Source: an uncultured Collinsella sp. (GTDB lineage Bacteria > Actinomycetota > Coriobacteriia > Coriobacteriales > Coriobacteriaceae). From it: 64,000 nucleotides of DNA. Position numbers and translations under genes: made by a program. Below, piece by piece: positions 50,063 through 59,282 of this stretch (the first letter of the stretch is position 1; each line of letters begins with the position of its first letter). Below the pieces are notes generated by a model. That model was not told the origin of the DNA. It saw only the letters and a program-made list of their open reading frames with translations, and searched no databases. The stretch spans positions 9,733-73,732 of the forward strand of contig CABRNM010000006.1 of NCBI GenBank assembly GCA_902472315.1, given 5' to 3'.

Positions 50063-52060
50063 CTATTGCAGGTCCAGCTGGTCCAGGTATTCCTTGCCGT
50101 GCTCGGAGATATGGCGCTTGCGGCCTGCCTCGTCATTGCCCAGCAACAGGTTGAACATGGTCTCCATCTTGGTGACGTCCTCGGGTTCCACCTTGATCAG
50201 GCGGCGCGTCTCGGGGTTCATGGTAGTGAGCCACATCATGTCCGGGTCGTTCTCACCAAGACCCTTAGAGCGGTTGATGGAACACTTCTGGTCGCCGATC
50301 TCCTTGAGGATGCCGTTCTTCTCGAGCTCGGTGTAGGCAAAGTAGGTCTTCTCTTTGCAGTTGATCTCGTAGAGCGGCGACTCGGCGATATAGACGTAGC
50401 CCTCGTCGATAAGCGTGGGCACCAGTCGATAGAGCATGGTGAGCACGAGCGTGCGGATGTGGTAACCGTCGACGTCGGCGTCCGTACAGATGATGACCTT
50501 GTTCCAGTTGAGGTTGTCCAGGTCAAAGGCGCCGAGGTTCTTGATGCGCTTGTCCTTGATCTCCACGCCGCAGCCCAACACGCGCATGAGGTCCATGATG
50601 ATGTCGGACTTAAAGATGCGCGGGTAGTCCTCCTTTAGGCAGTTGAGGATTTTGCCGCGGACGGGCATAACGCCCTGGAACTCGGCATCGCGCGAGGTGC
50701 GAATGGCGCCTGCTGCCGAGTCGCCCTCTACGATGTAGATCTCGCGGCGGCTCTTGTCCTTGGAGCGGCAGTCGATGAATTTCTGCACGCGGTTGGCCAT
50801 GTCGGTCTTCTGCTGCAGGTTGGTCTTGATGCTCTGACGCGTCTTTTCGGCGTTCTCGCGCGAGCGCTTGTTGATGAGCACCTGCTCCATGATCTTATTG
50901 GCGGCGTCCTTGTTCTCGATCAAGTAGGTCGAGAGGCGCTCCTTAAAGAAGGCCGTCATGGCCTGCTGGATAAAGCGGTTGTTGATGGCCTTCTTGGTCT
51001 GATTCTCGTAGGACGTCTGGGTGGAGAAGCAGTTGGTCACCAGTACCAGGCAGTCCTGGACGTCTTGCCATTTAATGCCGCTCTCGTTTTTGTTGTACTT
51101 GCCCTGTTGCTTAATGTAAGCATCGATGGCGCTGGTCAGAGCGCTACGGGCGGCCTTCTCGGGCGAACCGCCGTTCTCGAGCCACGATGAGTTGTGGTAG
51201 TACTCCTGCATCATGAAGGTGCGCGAGAAGCACATGCACGCGGTGATCTTTACGTTGTAGTCGGGCAGGTCCTCGCGATCGCGACCGCGACGGTCAGCCT
51301 CGATAAAGAAGGGCTCGGTGAGATAGTCGGTACCGACCTTTTCGAGCACGTAGTCCTCGATGCCCTTGGGATAGCAGAAGTCCTCTTCGGAGAACTCGCC
51401 GTCGTCGCCCTCGATACGCAGGCGGAAGGTCACGTTGGCGTTGACCACGGCCTGGCGGCGCATGGTCTCGCGATACCACTCGTGGGGGATGCTGATGGAG
51501 GTAAAGACCTCAAGATCGGGGCGCCACTTGATGGTGGTGCCGGTACGGTCCTCATTGCTGGGCTCAATCTCGAGTGCCTTCTTCTTGGCGCCGACAACCT
51601 TGCCCTTCTTAAAGTGCAGGGAGTATTTGTTGCCGTCGCGCCAAACCGTGACGTCCATGTACTCGGAGGCGTACTGAGTCGCACAGGAGCCCAGGCCGTT
51701 GGTGCCGAGCGAGAAATCGTAGTCGCCGCCCTGGTTGTTGTTATACTTGCCGCCGGCGTAGAGTTCGCAAAAGACGAGCTCCCAGTTAAAGCGCTTCTCG
51801 GAAGGGTTCCAGTCGAGCGGGCAGCCACGGCCATTGTCCTCTACCTGAATGGAGCCATCGCGAAAGGCGGTAAGGGTGATGAGCTTGCCGTAGCCCTGGC
51901 GCGCCTCGTCAACGGCGTTGGACAGGATCTCGAAGGCGGCATGTGCGCAGCCGTCGAGTCCGTCCGAGCCAAAGATGACGGCGGGGCGCAGGCGTACGCG
52001 CTCCTCGTCCTTGAGCTGGCGGATACTGTCGTTACCATAGTTTGCGGTGTTTTTTGCCAT
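50063..52060 (-). CDS. Type IIA topoisomerase, B subunit (GyrB/ParE-like)
   Basis: A 665-aa ATPase subunit. The GHKL ATP site is visible: EILSNAVDEARQGYGK near 46, QVEDNGRGCPLDW near 73, and LGTNGLGSCATQYAS near 119. The TOPRIM domain has YIVEGDSAAGA and ICTDADVDGYHIRTL. The pair is probably a second topoisomerase (IV-like) rather than the oriC-linked gyrase, judged from context and the lack of a GyrA box in the partner. Confidence 0.93.
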   Translation of the reverse strand: MAKNTANYGNDSIRQLKDEERVRLRPAVIFGSDGLDGCAHAAFEILSNAVDEARQGYGKLITLTAFRDGSIQVEDNGRGCPLDWNPSEKRFNWELVFCELYAGGKYNNNQGGDYDFSLGTNGLGSCATQYASEYMDVTVWRDGNKYSLHFKKGKVVGAKKKALEIEPSNEDRTGTTIKWRPDLEVFTSISIPHEWYRETMRRQAVVNANVTFRLRIEGDDGEFSEEDFCYPKGIEDYVLEKVGTDYLTEPFFIEADRRGRDREDLPDYNVKITACMCFSRTFMMQEYYHNSSWLENGGSPEKAARSALTSAIDAYIKQQGKYNKNESGIKWQDVQDCLVLVTNCFSTQTSYENQTKKAINNRFIQQAMTAFFKERLSTYLIENKDAANKIMEQVLINKRSRENAEKTRQSIKTNLQQKTDMANRVQKFIDCRSKDKSRREIYIVEGDSAAGAIRTSRDAEFQGVMPVRGKILNCLKEDYPRIFKSDIIMDLMRVLGCGVEIKDKRIKNLGAFDLDNLNWNKVIICTDADVDGYHIRTLVLTMLYRLVPTLIDEGYVYIAESPLYEINCKEKTYFAYTELEKNGILKEIGDQKCSINRSKGLGENDPDMMWLTTMNPETRRLIKVEPEDVTKMETMFNLLLGNDEAGRKRHISEHGKEYLDQLDLQ

Positions 52061-52217
52061 ACTCGCTCTCTCGGTGCTCCTTTGCTGCGTTTAAGTCATA
52101 TAGATAGTCAAGGTAGCATAGCCCAGCCCACAGACGATTCCAACCAACACGAAATCCATCGAACAATCGTTCGATTAGATAATGAATGCTTGGAGTGCGG
52201 GAGGGACCTGTCCTGTC

Positions 52218-53600
52218 CTATTCAAACATCTGCGGCAGGTCGATGAAGACGGTTCGATCGCTTTCGCCAGCTTCGAAGCCCGAACGGGAGAAGAATCCAT
52301 AGCGATGGCACTTGAGCCCCGTTGCCTCGACTTGGGCGATTTCCTCGTCGACTATTTTTTGCGTGACGGGGGATTTGCGGAACTTTGCTTCGTAGAATGC
52401 GTAGCCCTCGGGGTCTTGCGTTACCACATCGAATTCGCCGCTCGTTTTGTTTGCGGGATCGTCGTACCAGTACTTGCCTATGGCGTCGAAAGCCGGTTCG
52501 ATCTTGCCGGTCCTGTTCTGCCGCACGAGGTATTGACGGCAGATCTCCTCGAACATATGAGGAACGTAGTTTTCCTCGAAGTCTTGGAAGACGTGACGAT
52601 CATAGAAGACTTCCGGGTCGAGCAGCTGACGCGCTGAGGCATTGCGGAAAACATAGCGATAGTAAAAGAGCGAAAGCGGATCCACTACAAAGTAGCCGGA
52701 CTTGCGCTTGTTCGTAGGGTCGTTGATGGGTGCACGCTTTTGGACGATTTCGAGTGACATGAGCTTGTCGAGCACGTCTGCCATGGCCGGACCGCTCGAG
52801 ACGTGCGACTGTGCCAGCACGTCCCCCCAACGGGAGTAACCTTGTGCGAGAGCTCCGAAAACTTCGTTGGCGTTGGTCATCTTCGAGATCTCGGCGTTGA
52901 GATAGGACGGCACCTCGCTTTCTAAGCGGGCGCCAGGTTCCGTGACGAGCTCGATGATGTTGTCGCGTACGCTTTGGGATTGATCGATGAGGCGATTGTA
53001 AAAGGGGATGCCGCCAAAAACGCTATAGAGCCGCACCTTGTCCTCGGGCGAGAACGCGGGATAGAACTTCGCAGCGTCAAAGTAATCCATGGGCTTAAGC
53101 TCAAGCGCGAGATCAATTCGCCCGTAGAGGGGGCTTTCATGCTCGATGAGAGATTTCATAATCTCAACGTAGGAGCCGCACAGGACAATGTTTAAACGTG
53201 AGTCTTCCCTGTGGGCGTCGATTGAGGTCTGAAGAATGCTGTCCAAGCCTTTAACCGCATCTCTCAAGTAGGGGTATTCGTCGAGAACGAGGGTAATGTT
53301 CTTGTCTTTGGCTTGGGCAAACAGAAATTCGATGAGCTCGCGGATGCCTGCGAAGGCGAGCGGGGGAAAGCTCAGCGCTTCAGCAACAAGGACGGACAGA
53401 CTCTCGAGGTTGTCTGCCTCGGAGGTTTGGCGGCACTCGTAATAGACCGTTGCGACGTCCGACAAATCGGTTAGCGCCTGCTTGATGAGCTCACTTTTTC
53501 CGACGCGACGCCTGCCGTAAATGAGAACATTGCGCTGCTCGGGTGCTTTGAGCGTTTTCTTAATACGGGAGAGTTCACGCTCCCTGCCAATGAATTCCAC
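52218..53600 (-). CDS. AAA ATPase with PD-(D/E)xK-like C-terminal domain (DUF234 type)
   Basis: A 460-aa protein. N-terminal MEFIGRERELSRIKKTL and Walker A YGRRRVGKSELIKQ near 29-42, Walker B ITLVLDEYPYLRD. The C-terminal part has GEFDVVTQDPEGYAFYEAKF, a D...E-x-K nuclease-like core typical of archaeal/bacterial DUF234 ATPases. Function of the family is unknown; many are mobile or toxin-like. It is preceded by an array of dyads at 53603-53704. Confidence 0.85.
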   Translation of the reverse strand: MEFIGRERELSRIKKTLKAPEQRNVLIYGRRRVGKSELIKQALTDLSDVATVYYECRQTSEADNLESLSVLVAEALSFPPLAFAGIRELIEFLFAQAKDKNITLVLDEYPYLRDAVKGLDSILQTSIDAHREDSRLNIVLCGSYVEIMKSLIEHESPLYGRIDLALELKPMDYFDAAKFYPAFSPEDKVRLYSVFGGIPFYNRLIDQSQSVRDNIIELVTEPGARLESEVPSYLNAEISKMTNANEVFGALAQGYSRWGDVLAQSHVSSGPAMADVLDKLMSLEIVQKRAPINDPTNKRKSGYFVVDPLSLFYYRYVFRNASARQLLDPEVFYDRHVFQDFEENYVPHMFEEICRQYLVRQNRTGKIEPAFDAIGKYWYDDPANKTSGEFDVVTQDPEGYAFYEAKFRKSPVTQKIVDEEIAQVEATGLKCHRYGFFSRSGFEAGESDRTVFIDLPQMFE

Positions 53601-53602
53601 TT

Positions 53603-53704
53603 ACTCGGTTCCTTCCGACTCGGTTTTGTCCGAGTTAATTGTATCGCATGAATCAGATTATGCTCGAGATTACTCGGACAAAACCGAGTCGGTTCTGTCC
53701 GAGT
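53603..53704. promoter_or_regulatory. Array of ACTCGG dyads upstream of ATPase
   Basis: ACTCGG-N6-CCGAGT dyads occur at 53618-53635 and 53672-53689. A third with one mismatched half (AGTCGG) lies at 53687-53704, and an extra ACTCGG half sits at 53603-53608. Together they cover the promoter region just upstream of the ATPase ATG. Repressor unknown. Confidence 0.7.
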
Positions 53705-53766
53705 AAGTTTGAATAGCGGATCGAAATTGCTTTGTCCGCATGGCGATGTCGGACATGGTTTTCATA

Positions 53767-53816
53767 ATGACAGATATAGTTGACATTGCCTGATGGATGC
53801 AATATATTTCTGTCAT
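53767..53816 (+). promoter_or_regulatory. Consensus promoter with flanking dyad
   Basis: TTGACA (53780-53785), 17 bp, TATATT (53803-53808). The flanking ATGACAG (53767-53773) and CTGTCAT (53810-53816) form a dyad around the promoter, and GGATATCTGTCC follows. The XRE protein it drives is the likely binder. Confidence 0.75.
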
Positions 53817-53856
53817 GTTACAACGGATATCTGTCCATTACTACGAAAGGAACTCC

Positions 53857-54087
53857 ATGCCGGGCAAAAAGAACCTACGCATGAAGGCGGCGCGCGCGGC
53901 GGTTGGCCTTTCGCAAGCTGACTTGGCCCAGGCCGTGGGCGTTACGCGCCAGACCATCGGCCTTATCGAGGCGGGCGGCTACAACCCCACGCTCAATTTG
54001 TGCGTGGCAATCTGTAAAGCGCTACGCGTTACGTTGAACGACTTGTTTTGGGAAGACGAGAGCGACGTCGACCCTGACGCTCTTTAG
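53857..54087 (+). CDS. XRE-family regulator of a membrane-protein pair
   Basis: A 76-aa HTH protein: KNLRMKAARAAVGLSQADLAQAVGVTRQTIGLIEAGGYNPTLNLC, then LRVTLNDLFWED. This is the short YgzD-like group usually paired with a DUF6773-type membrane protein, as here nine bases later. GAAAGGA lies before the ATG at 53857. Confidence 0.88.
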   Translation: MPGKKNLRMKAARAAVGLSQADLAQAVGVTRQTIGLIEAGGYNPTLNLCVAICKALRVTLNDLFWEDESDVDPDAL

Positions 54088-54096
54088 GAGTTCGCT

Positions 54097-54681
54097 ATGA
54101 AATTTGAAGATTTAAAACTCGTGCAAAAGAGGCGTGAATATGCCGGCCCAAAGGATGAGCGCCTGGAGGCTGAGAGCGCGAAGATCTACAAGATTGGTTT
54201 CGTGCTGCTTTCGTTTGGCATGTTGATGATCTTTTTCTACCAGTTTATAGCTCGACAGGTTGCGTGGGTTCACAGCGACGCCAGTGAAATGCCGCATGGC
54301 TTTGCAACGCCGTTCGAGGCAGCCATGTATTTGTGGCTCGTTCTCGTGATGTTGATTTGCGCAGGGCTGCAAACGCGGAAGGGCTATGTCGATACCAATC
54401 GTTTTGGGCAAACCGAGCATCTTCCTGTTGGATATTTCCTGCTTGTCAGCGGTCTTAGCGGCGCCGCGTTCGCGCTTGTTATTGCCGCAATGCGCTGTAT
54501 CGCTGAGGCGCAGATCGTACCGCTCGAAAGCGTCTTTTGGTTGGCGAACCTGGCCACGGGCGTGTTCTGCGGTGCGACGATTTTCGCGGCCACGTTTGCT
54601 GGCCTGTGCGCAACGTTTTTCACGGCGAAAAGACGCCGCGCCAAGCTCGAGGCAGAACTCGACTCCCCTGATGATATCTAA
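54097..54681 (+). CDS. DUF6773-like four-helix membrane protein
   Basis: A 194-aa protein with a charged start (MKFEDLKLVQKRREYAGPKDERLEAES) and four membrane helices near 30-50, 72-92, 110-130 and 145-170. The charged tail KRRRAKLEAELDS is cytoplasmic. It is cotranscribed with the XRE regulator, a common pair of unknown function in Gram-positive bacteria. Confidence 0.8.
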   Translation: MKFEDLKLVQKRREYAGPKDERLEAESAKIYKIGFVLLSFGMLMIFFYQFIARQVAWVHSDASEMPHGFATPFEAAMYLWLVLVMLICAGLQTRKGYVDTNRFGQTEHLPVGYFLLVSGLSGAAFALVIAAMRCIAEAQIVPLESVFWLANLATGVFCGATIFAATFAGLCATFFTAKRRRAKLEAELDSPDDI

Positions 54682-54685
54682 TGCG

Positions 54686-54723
54686 AAATGGGCTGGCTCT
54701 GGGTATCCAGAACCAGCCCATTT
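54686..54723. terminator. Bidirectional terminator
   Basis: AAATGGGCTGG and CCAGCCCATTT form an 11-bp stem with T runs on one side and A runs on the other, between convergent genes ending at 54681 and 54771. Confidence 0.85.
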
Positions 54724-54770
54724 GATGTTCGATGAGCCGAGTCGGCGTCTCTCGCAAAGGTAACTGAGAG

Positions 54771-57700
54771 CTAGTGAGGCTTATCAGAATTGACCTCATT
54801 GGCGGTGTCTTTTTCGAGCGCCGTGCGGCGGGCGCTGTAGGCGACGAGGCCGGCGCCTGCCGCGGCGAGTGCTGCAGCGGCTGCCGTAAGGGGAGCGTTG
54901 ACATCGCCCGTGCCCGCAAGCGCGCCCGCTTTTCCGGAGCGCTTGCTATTGCCGTGGTCCTTGCCACTGCCGGAGCTGCTTCCGCCGGAGCCGCCGTCCT
55001 CGACACTACCGCCACCATCGCCGTCCGCCGTCATCGGGGCGTCGTGAAGTCCTGTCGTATCCGCGTTGTCGCATATGCCGACCTGAACTTCCGAGCGCTC
55101 GCATGCCGCGTCGGGCACATGAAGCTCGTGCAGTACGGCACCCAGCGCCGAGTTCGCGCCCGGTCGAATTTCCTCGAGCGTTACGGGATCGAGCGCCACC
55201 AGATTACGCGCCTTCGCATACAGCGTTACGCGTTTGCCCACTTCGTCGCTCCAACTCTCGGGAATGGCGAAGCTCATGCGGAACTGTGCCGTGCAACCCG
55301 GTGCCAGCACGGCGTTGCCGTTGTCGGCTACCAGCGGGTGCGTTGCAAAACGTGCGCCCAGCGTCTCGAGCGCGTACTTCACGTGTGCCATGTCGTTGGC
55401 CGAAGCGTCCTCGGCAAGCTCTGGATCGTAGATTGAAGCCATGCGTGCGTTCAGTCCGAATCCGATGGAAGCGCTGGAGAACGGCTGGCTGGAACCCTCT
55501 CGGTACAGATCGATCGTGCCGGCGGTCAGCAAGGTGTTGCCGTCGTTTCGCACCGTGACCATAAAGGATTCACCTGCTGCCCCGGGCACCACCGCGCCCG
55601 AGGTAGCGACCGCGCCCGTCGGAGTGGCACACGCCACCAAGGGTACTTCGATGCCGTGCAGCTCCGCCTCGCTCTTCTCCGCGCTCACAATGTGCGTGGC
55701 GAGCGCGGAGAGCATGCCTCCCGACGTCAAAAAAGTCGTTATCTGATCGACGGGATGGTCCAGCTCGCACATCACGAACGGCTCCGTGAACAAATCGCCT
55801 GCCAAGGTGCTGGCGAAGATGCGGAAGTGCTTGCCCATCACTGCTATCGGGTTGCCTTCTTCGTCGTAGGTTTGTCCTACCTTGCCATCGGTATTCTCTA
55901 CATAGAACACGCACCTGCCGTTGTTGCTTACGCTAAACGATGCCGGGCCACAGCCTGCGGCACCCACGGGCTGCGTTGCAAATGCCGATGCGCCTCGCGT
56001 CCAAGTAATATGCTGCAGTTGCTCGTTGACGGTAGCCAAAAAGCCCGTGTGCTGCGGCCACGGCACCGCGTGGGGTACTGTGGCATCTGGCGACATAACG
56101 CCCCAGCCCGCGATAGACTGGCCGATCACGGCGTACGATGCGCAGCCGCAACCGTTTGCGGTCTCGTACGCAACGGGCACCACCATTTTGCCGTTGATAA
56201 TCTCGGGCGCGCCCAGCTCGATACTCGACGGTGCTTGCGGAAAGCGGAGGACCTGACGGAACGTGAGACTGTCGCCCGAAACGTCCGACCACAGGGTAAA
56301 GCACTCCAGCGCAACCTCGGCCTCGCTGCCGAGCGCCTTTTCTGTGGTGGTTCCGCGGCGGTGGAGGTAGGCGCCCGACAGGCGCCCGTCGACAAGTGTC
56401 TTGCCCACCGTGATACGTGGGCACTGCAGGCAATGGTAGCCATCCTCCTGAAGGCGACCGCGCGAGATGCTGCGCCACGACGTGTGCGATATCACGCGAA
56501 CTCCGTCGTTGCTTATGCGCAGGCGCACAACGGACAGTATGCCGGATGTGCTCGCCGTATCGAAAAGGGTGTTGTCACCGGCGGGGCGCTCGCCCGAGAC
56601 CAGCAGCACGTAGGCGTCCTGGTTTCCTCTTCCGTCCGTATATTCCACCACGTCGAAGTCGTAATCGTATATGCCGTCGCGCTCCACGTCGCCCTCGCCA
56701 AACCCAAGGGGAAAGTCCACAGGCGTGGGAGCGGACCACGTTCCGTTTGCCTTTGTGTGTACCACCAGGCGCGAGCGACCATTGTCGCCGTATCGCACCG
56801 AGGCGATACGGAACAGGCATTCTACGCCGGCAATCATTGCCAGCTTCATGTGGGCTTCGCTGAGCACGCCAGCAAACAGCACGTTGTCGCTCGAGGGCTT
56901 GATGCCGCCACGCTCGTCCTCCGACACGCCGGCAGAATTGGCGTTCGGGTCCGCAACGGCGTTTGTTGCCTGACCGATATAGGTGTACTCATACATCGGC
57001 GCGGCGTTTTCGTCGTTCTCTATCAGTGCATGGACGAAATACTCGATCTGTCCCGTGTCGTCGCTTTCTGCATCCGCCTCGAGCTCAATGCGCGTGACCG
57101 CTTGATCCCAATCGCGCACGACAGGCGCGGCGTTTACGGCAGTGGCCTTAACCTCGGCGCGTGCGAGCAGTTCGGCGTTGGTGACGATGGTGGCCGATGC
57201 GATAAATTGCGGCACGCCGCCCGTCTCAATGTTGCCGGGCATGCCGAAGCAGACATCCAGCGTATAAGGCGTATCTCCACCCAATGCGAGCTCAGAGCGC
57301 TGGAGCACATACTGGTCGCCATTGTTCACCGACATATTCCACGAATCGATGAGTGTGGGCCACGACCCCGACCAAGCCTTGGTGGTCCACTTGAACATTA
57401 CGAACTGGAGTATCACGTCGACATCGACGTCTGCACCCACGCGCAGCCGCGGAAGCTGGTGTCCATCTACCTTCTCGTACCCAATGAACAGCGTGAGGGA
57501 TGCGGCGCCGCGCACGGCAGACGAAGCGACGCCTGCAACGCCGGCGCCAAAGGTGACGGCAAGCCCGATCTGGATGGTGAACGAGCCCGACGTGTTGGAA
57601 TAGTCGAGCGAATTGTTTTTAAAAAACGCCGCGCCGCTGCCGTGCGTGTGGGCACCCACGGCGAGCGCCAGTTTTGCCAGCACCCAGGGATTGACGTTTA

Positions 57701-59126
57701 GGAAAAATGGCACCGGTCCTAGGGTAAACTGCTCGGTCCAATTGAGGTCGGTTCTTACCTGGAAGAGGGCCTTAATATTGCCGTATGCGGGGTCGTTGTT
57801 GTTACCCCAGGTTTTGCCCACCCAATCGTAGGCGAGCGAGCCGTACAGCTGTGTGGCGATATCCATCGTGAACAGCGGCGTGCAATGGTGGCGAAGGAGC
57901 TTGGTGTTTCTTGGATCGGTGCCCGAACCGGCACTCATGCTCTTGTACTGATTCCACTTCCCCTCCATCTCGTCGAGGTAGCGGTTTGCCTGCTTGGCGC
58001 CCGACTCGCGCGGCGATTTCTTCCAGTATTCCGGATCAGGGTTGCCCGAATCGTTCATATAGCTAGCCGGTTTGTACCCTCCGCCAAACAGCACGTACCC
58101 GGCAAACGAGAAATCGAACAGAATGGGAAATGTGGGCATCCAACACGTGAACTTATTGCCGCCGATACCGGGAAACGCCGCGGGGAAATCAAACGGAGTG
58201 ATCTCTTGGTCCATGGTGGTGGGAATGATGGTGGTCGAGCCCGATTCCGCCTTTGCGGCCGGCGCGGTGACAACGGCCATAGGGGATGAGAGTGTGTAGG
58301 TTTTGCCCTGGTAGTCGAGCATAAAGCGCAGCTTGCACCCTTCCTCCAGAAGGCCCGAAGCTGCATCGAGGAACGTGTCTTCAAGCGTGAACGTCGCCAG
58401 ATTATCCGCGCCCGATGCGCTGGCCTTGATCTGGCCGATCTGCGTGACGGTTTCGGTTGAGCTGCCCGCAGCGGGCATCACTTTATTGATATGCAACGTT
58501 GCCTGCCCGCCCTGCGGCAGATGAGCCTGCACGGTAAAAGCGTGCGTGTCGGGCTGGTCGTTTGCTGCTTCGTCCGCTGGCATTGCCATAAACGTGGCGT
58601 CGGCGTACTGGATGTCCCATTCGTCGAACGTGAGCTGTCGAAAGTACGGCTCGCCATCGGAGAGCGGACGTGTGGGTGCGGTAATAGCGGTGCCGCCTTG
58701 GACACGCGCGAGGGGAATCTCGACATCGCGGTAGCCCGCCATGCTAATGGAGATGCCGCCGTTAAAGTCGTACGCGTCGAGAAGCGTCGCCTCGTCCACG
58801 TAGCCTTCCGAAAGCGGCGCGATCTCAAAGATGGCCGTGCCCTCGTCGTCGGTAGTGGCGGAGAGCTGCTTGCCCGCGGCATAACGCGACGCGAGCGTGA
58901 CCTGGGCTCCCTTGATGGGCATATTCTTGTTGGCGACGTCGACCACGACCACACCAAACATGGTGCGCGAGAGAACGAGCACCCTGAAGGGGTCTTTTTC
59001 GTCGGCATAGGCTTCGGTGGGCGCGAACGGCAATATGAAGGCGTTTGCGCTTCCCGGCACGCGCGGCAACATAATGCTCGCCAGCGAGGACACTCCGGCA
59101 ACAAGTAACGAACGGCGATCAAGCAT
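54771..59126 (-). CDS. Very large exported surface protein, 1451 aa
   Basis: A secreted protein. MLDRRSLLVAGVSSLASIMLPRV has a twin-arginine-like start (DRRSLL) and a signal helix. Residues about 40-140 look like a carboxypeptidase-regulatory-like beta domain (VDVANKNMPIKGAQVTLASRYAAGKQLSATTDDEGTAIFEI). The middle is long and unmatched, with aromatic-rich beta repeats. The tail has a Gly/Ser/Lys spacer (GSGGSSSGSGKDHGNSKRSG), an LAGTG motif and a C-terminal membrane helix with basic end, a sortase-type anchor with a variant motif. It is followed upstream by a LuxR regulator at 59283, which may control it. Role, perhaps adhesion or glycan binding, is a guess. Confidence 0.82.
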   Translation of the reverse strand: MLDRRSLLVAGVSSLASIMLPRVPGSANAFILPFAPTEAYADEKDPFRVLVLSRTMFGVVVVDVANKNMPIKGAQVTLASRYAAGKQLSATTDDEGTAIFEIAPLSEGYVDEATLLDAYDFNGGISISMAGYRDVEIPLARVQGGTAITAPTRPLSDGEPYFRQLTFDEWDIQYADATFMAMPADEAANDQPDTHAFTVQAHLPQGGQATLHINKVMPAAGSSTETVTQIGQIKASASGADNLATFTLEDTFLDAASGLLEEGCKLRFMLDYQGKTYTLSSPMAVVTAPAAKAESGSTTIIPTTMDQEITPFDFPAAFPGIGGNKFTCWMPTFPILFDFSFAGYVLFGGGYKPASYMNDSGNPDPEYWKKSPRESGAKQANRYLDEMEGKWNQYKSMSAGSGTDPRNTKLLRHHCTPLFTMDIATQLYGSLAYDWVGKTWGNNNDPAYGNIKALFQVRTDLNWTEQFTLGPVPFFLNVNPWVLAKLALAVGAHTHGSGAAFFKNNSLDYSNTSGSFTIQIGLAVTFGAGVAGVASSAVRGAASLTLFIGYEKVDGHQLPRLRVGADVDVDVILQFVMFKWTTKAWSGSWPTLIDSWNMSVNNGDQYVLQRSELALGGDTPYTLDVCFGMPGNIETGGVPQFIASATIVTNAELLARAEVKATAVNAAPVVRDWDQAVTRIELEADAESDDTGQIEYFVHALIENDENAAPMYEYTYIGQATNAVADPNANSAGVSEDERGGIKPSSDNVLFAGVLSEAHMKLAMIAGVECLFRIASVRYGDNGRSRLVVHTKANGTWSAPTPVDFPLGFGEGDVERDGIYDYDFDVVEYTDGRGNQDAYVLLVSGERPAGDNTLFDTASTSGILSVVRLRISNDGVRVISHTSWRSISRGRLQEDGYHCLQCPRITVGKTLVDGRLSGAYLHRRGTTTEKALGSEAEVALECFTLWSDVSGDSLTFRQVLRFPQAPSSIELGAPEIINGKMVVPVAYETANGCGCASYAVIGQSIAGWGVMSPDATVPHAVPWPQHTGFLATVNEQLQHITWTRGASAFATQPVGAAGCGPASFSVSNNGRCVFYVENTDGKVGQTYDEEGNPIAVMGKHFRIFASTLAGDLFTEPFVMCELDHPVDQITTFLTSGGMLSALATHIVSAEKSEAELHGIEVPLVACATPTGAVATSGAVVPGAAGESFMVTVRNDGNTLLTAGTIDLYREGSSQPFSSASIGFGLNARMASIYDPELAEDASANDMAHVKYALETLGARFATHPLVADNGNAVLAPGCTAQFRMSFAIPESWSDEVGKRVTLYAKARNLVALDPVTLEEIRPGANSALGAVLHELHVPDAACERSEVQVGICDNADTTGLHDAPMTADGDGGGSVEDGGSGGSSSGSGKDHGNSKRSGKAGALAGTGDVNAPLTAAAAALAAAGAGLVAYSARRTALEKDTANEVNSDKPH

Positions 59127-59282
59127 CTTTGGCTCCCATCCCGCAGGTATCGGTGGAAATAATCCAATTTTGCGAGAAGGCATCCTGTCGCGGTAGTGCC
59201 GTCCGAGGGCCAAAATGTCCAATTTGAGCGAGCGAAGCGCCGGGGCTCCGGAGCGCGCATGCTGCGCTAGACAGTCTGGCCG

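Noticed and set aside
53603..53704. Possible CRISPR or transposon ends
   Set aside because: The dyads have variable spacing, no spacers, and no transposase or target duplication is visible.
55656..57701. A 681-codon frame antisense to the giant surface protein
   Set aside because: It has no domain, no ribosome site and the biased composition of a shadow frame. The opposite strand has signal, anchor and continuous coding character.
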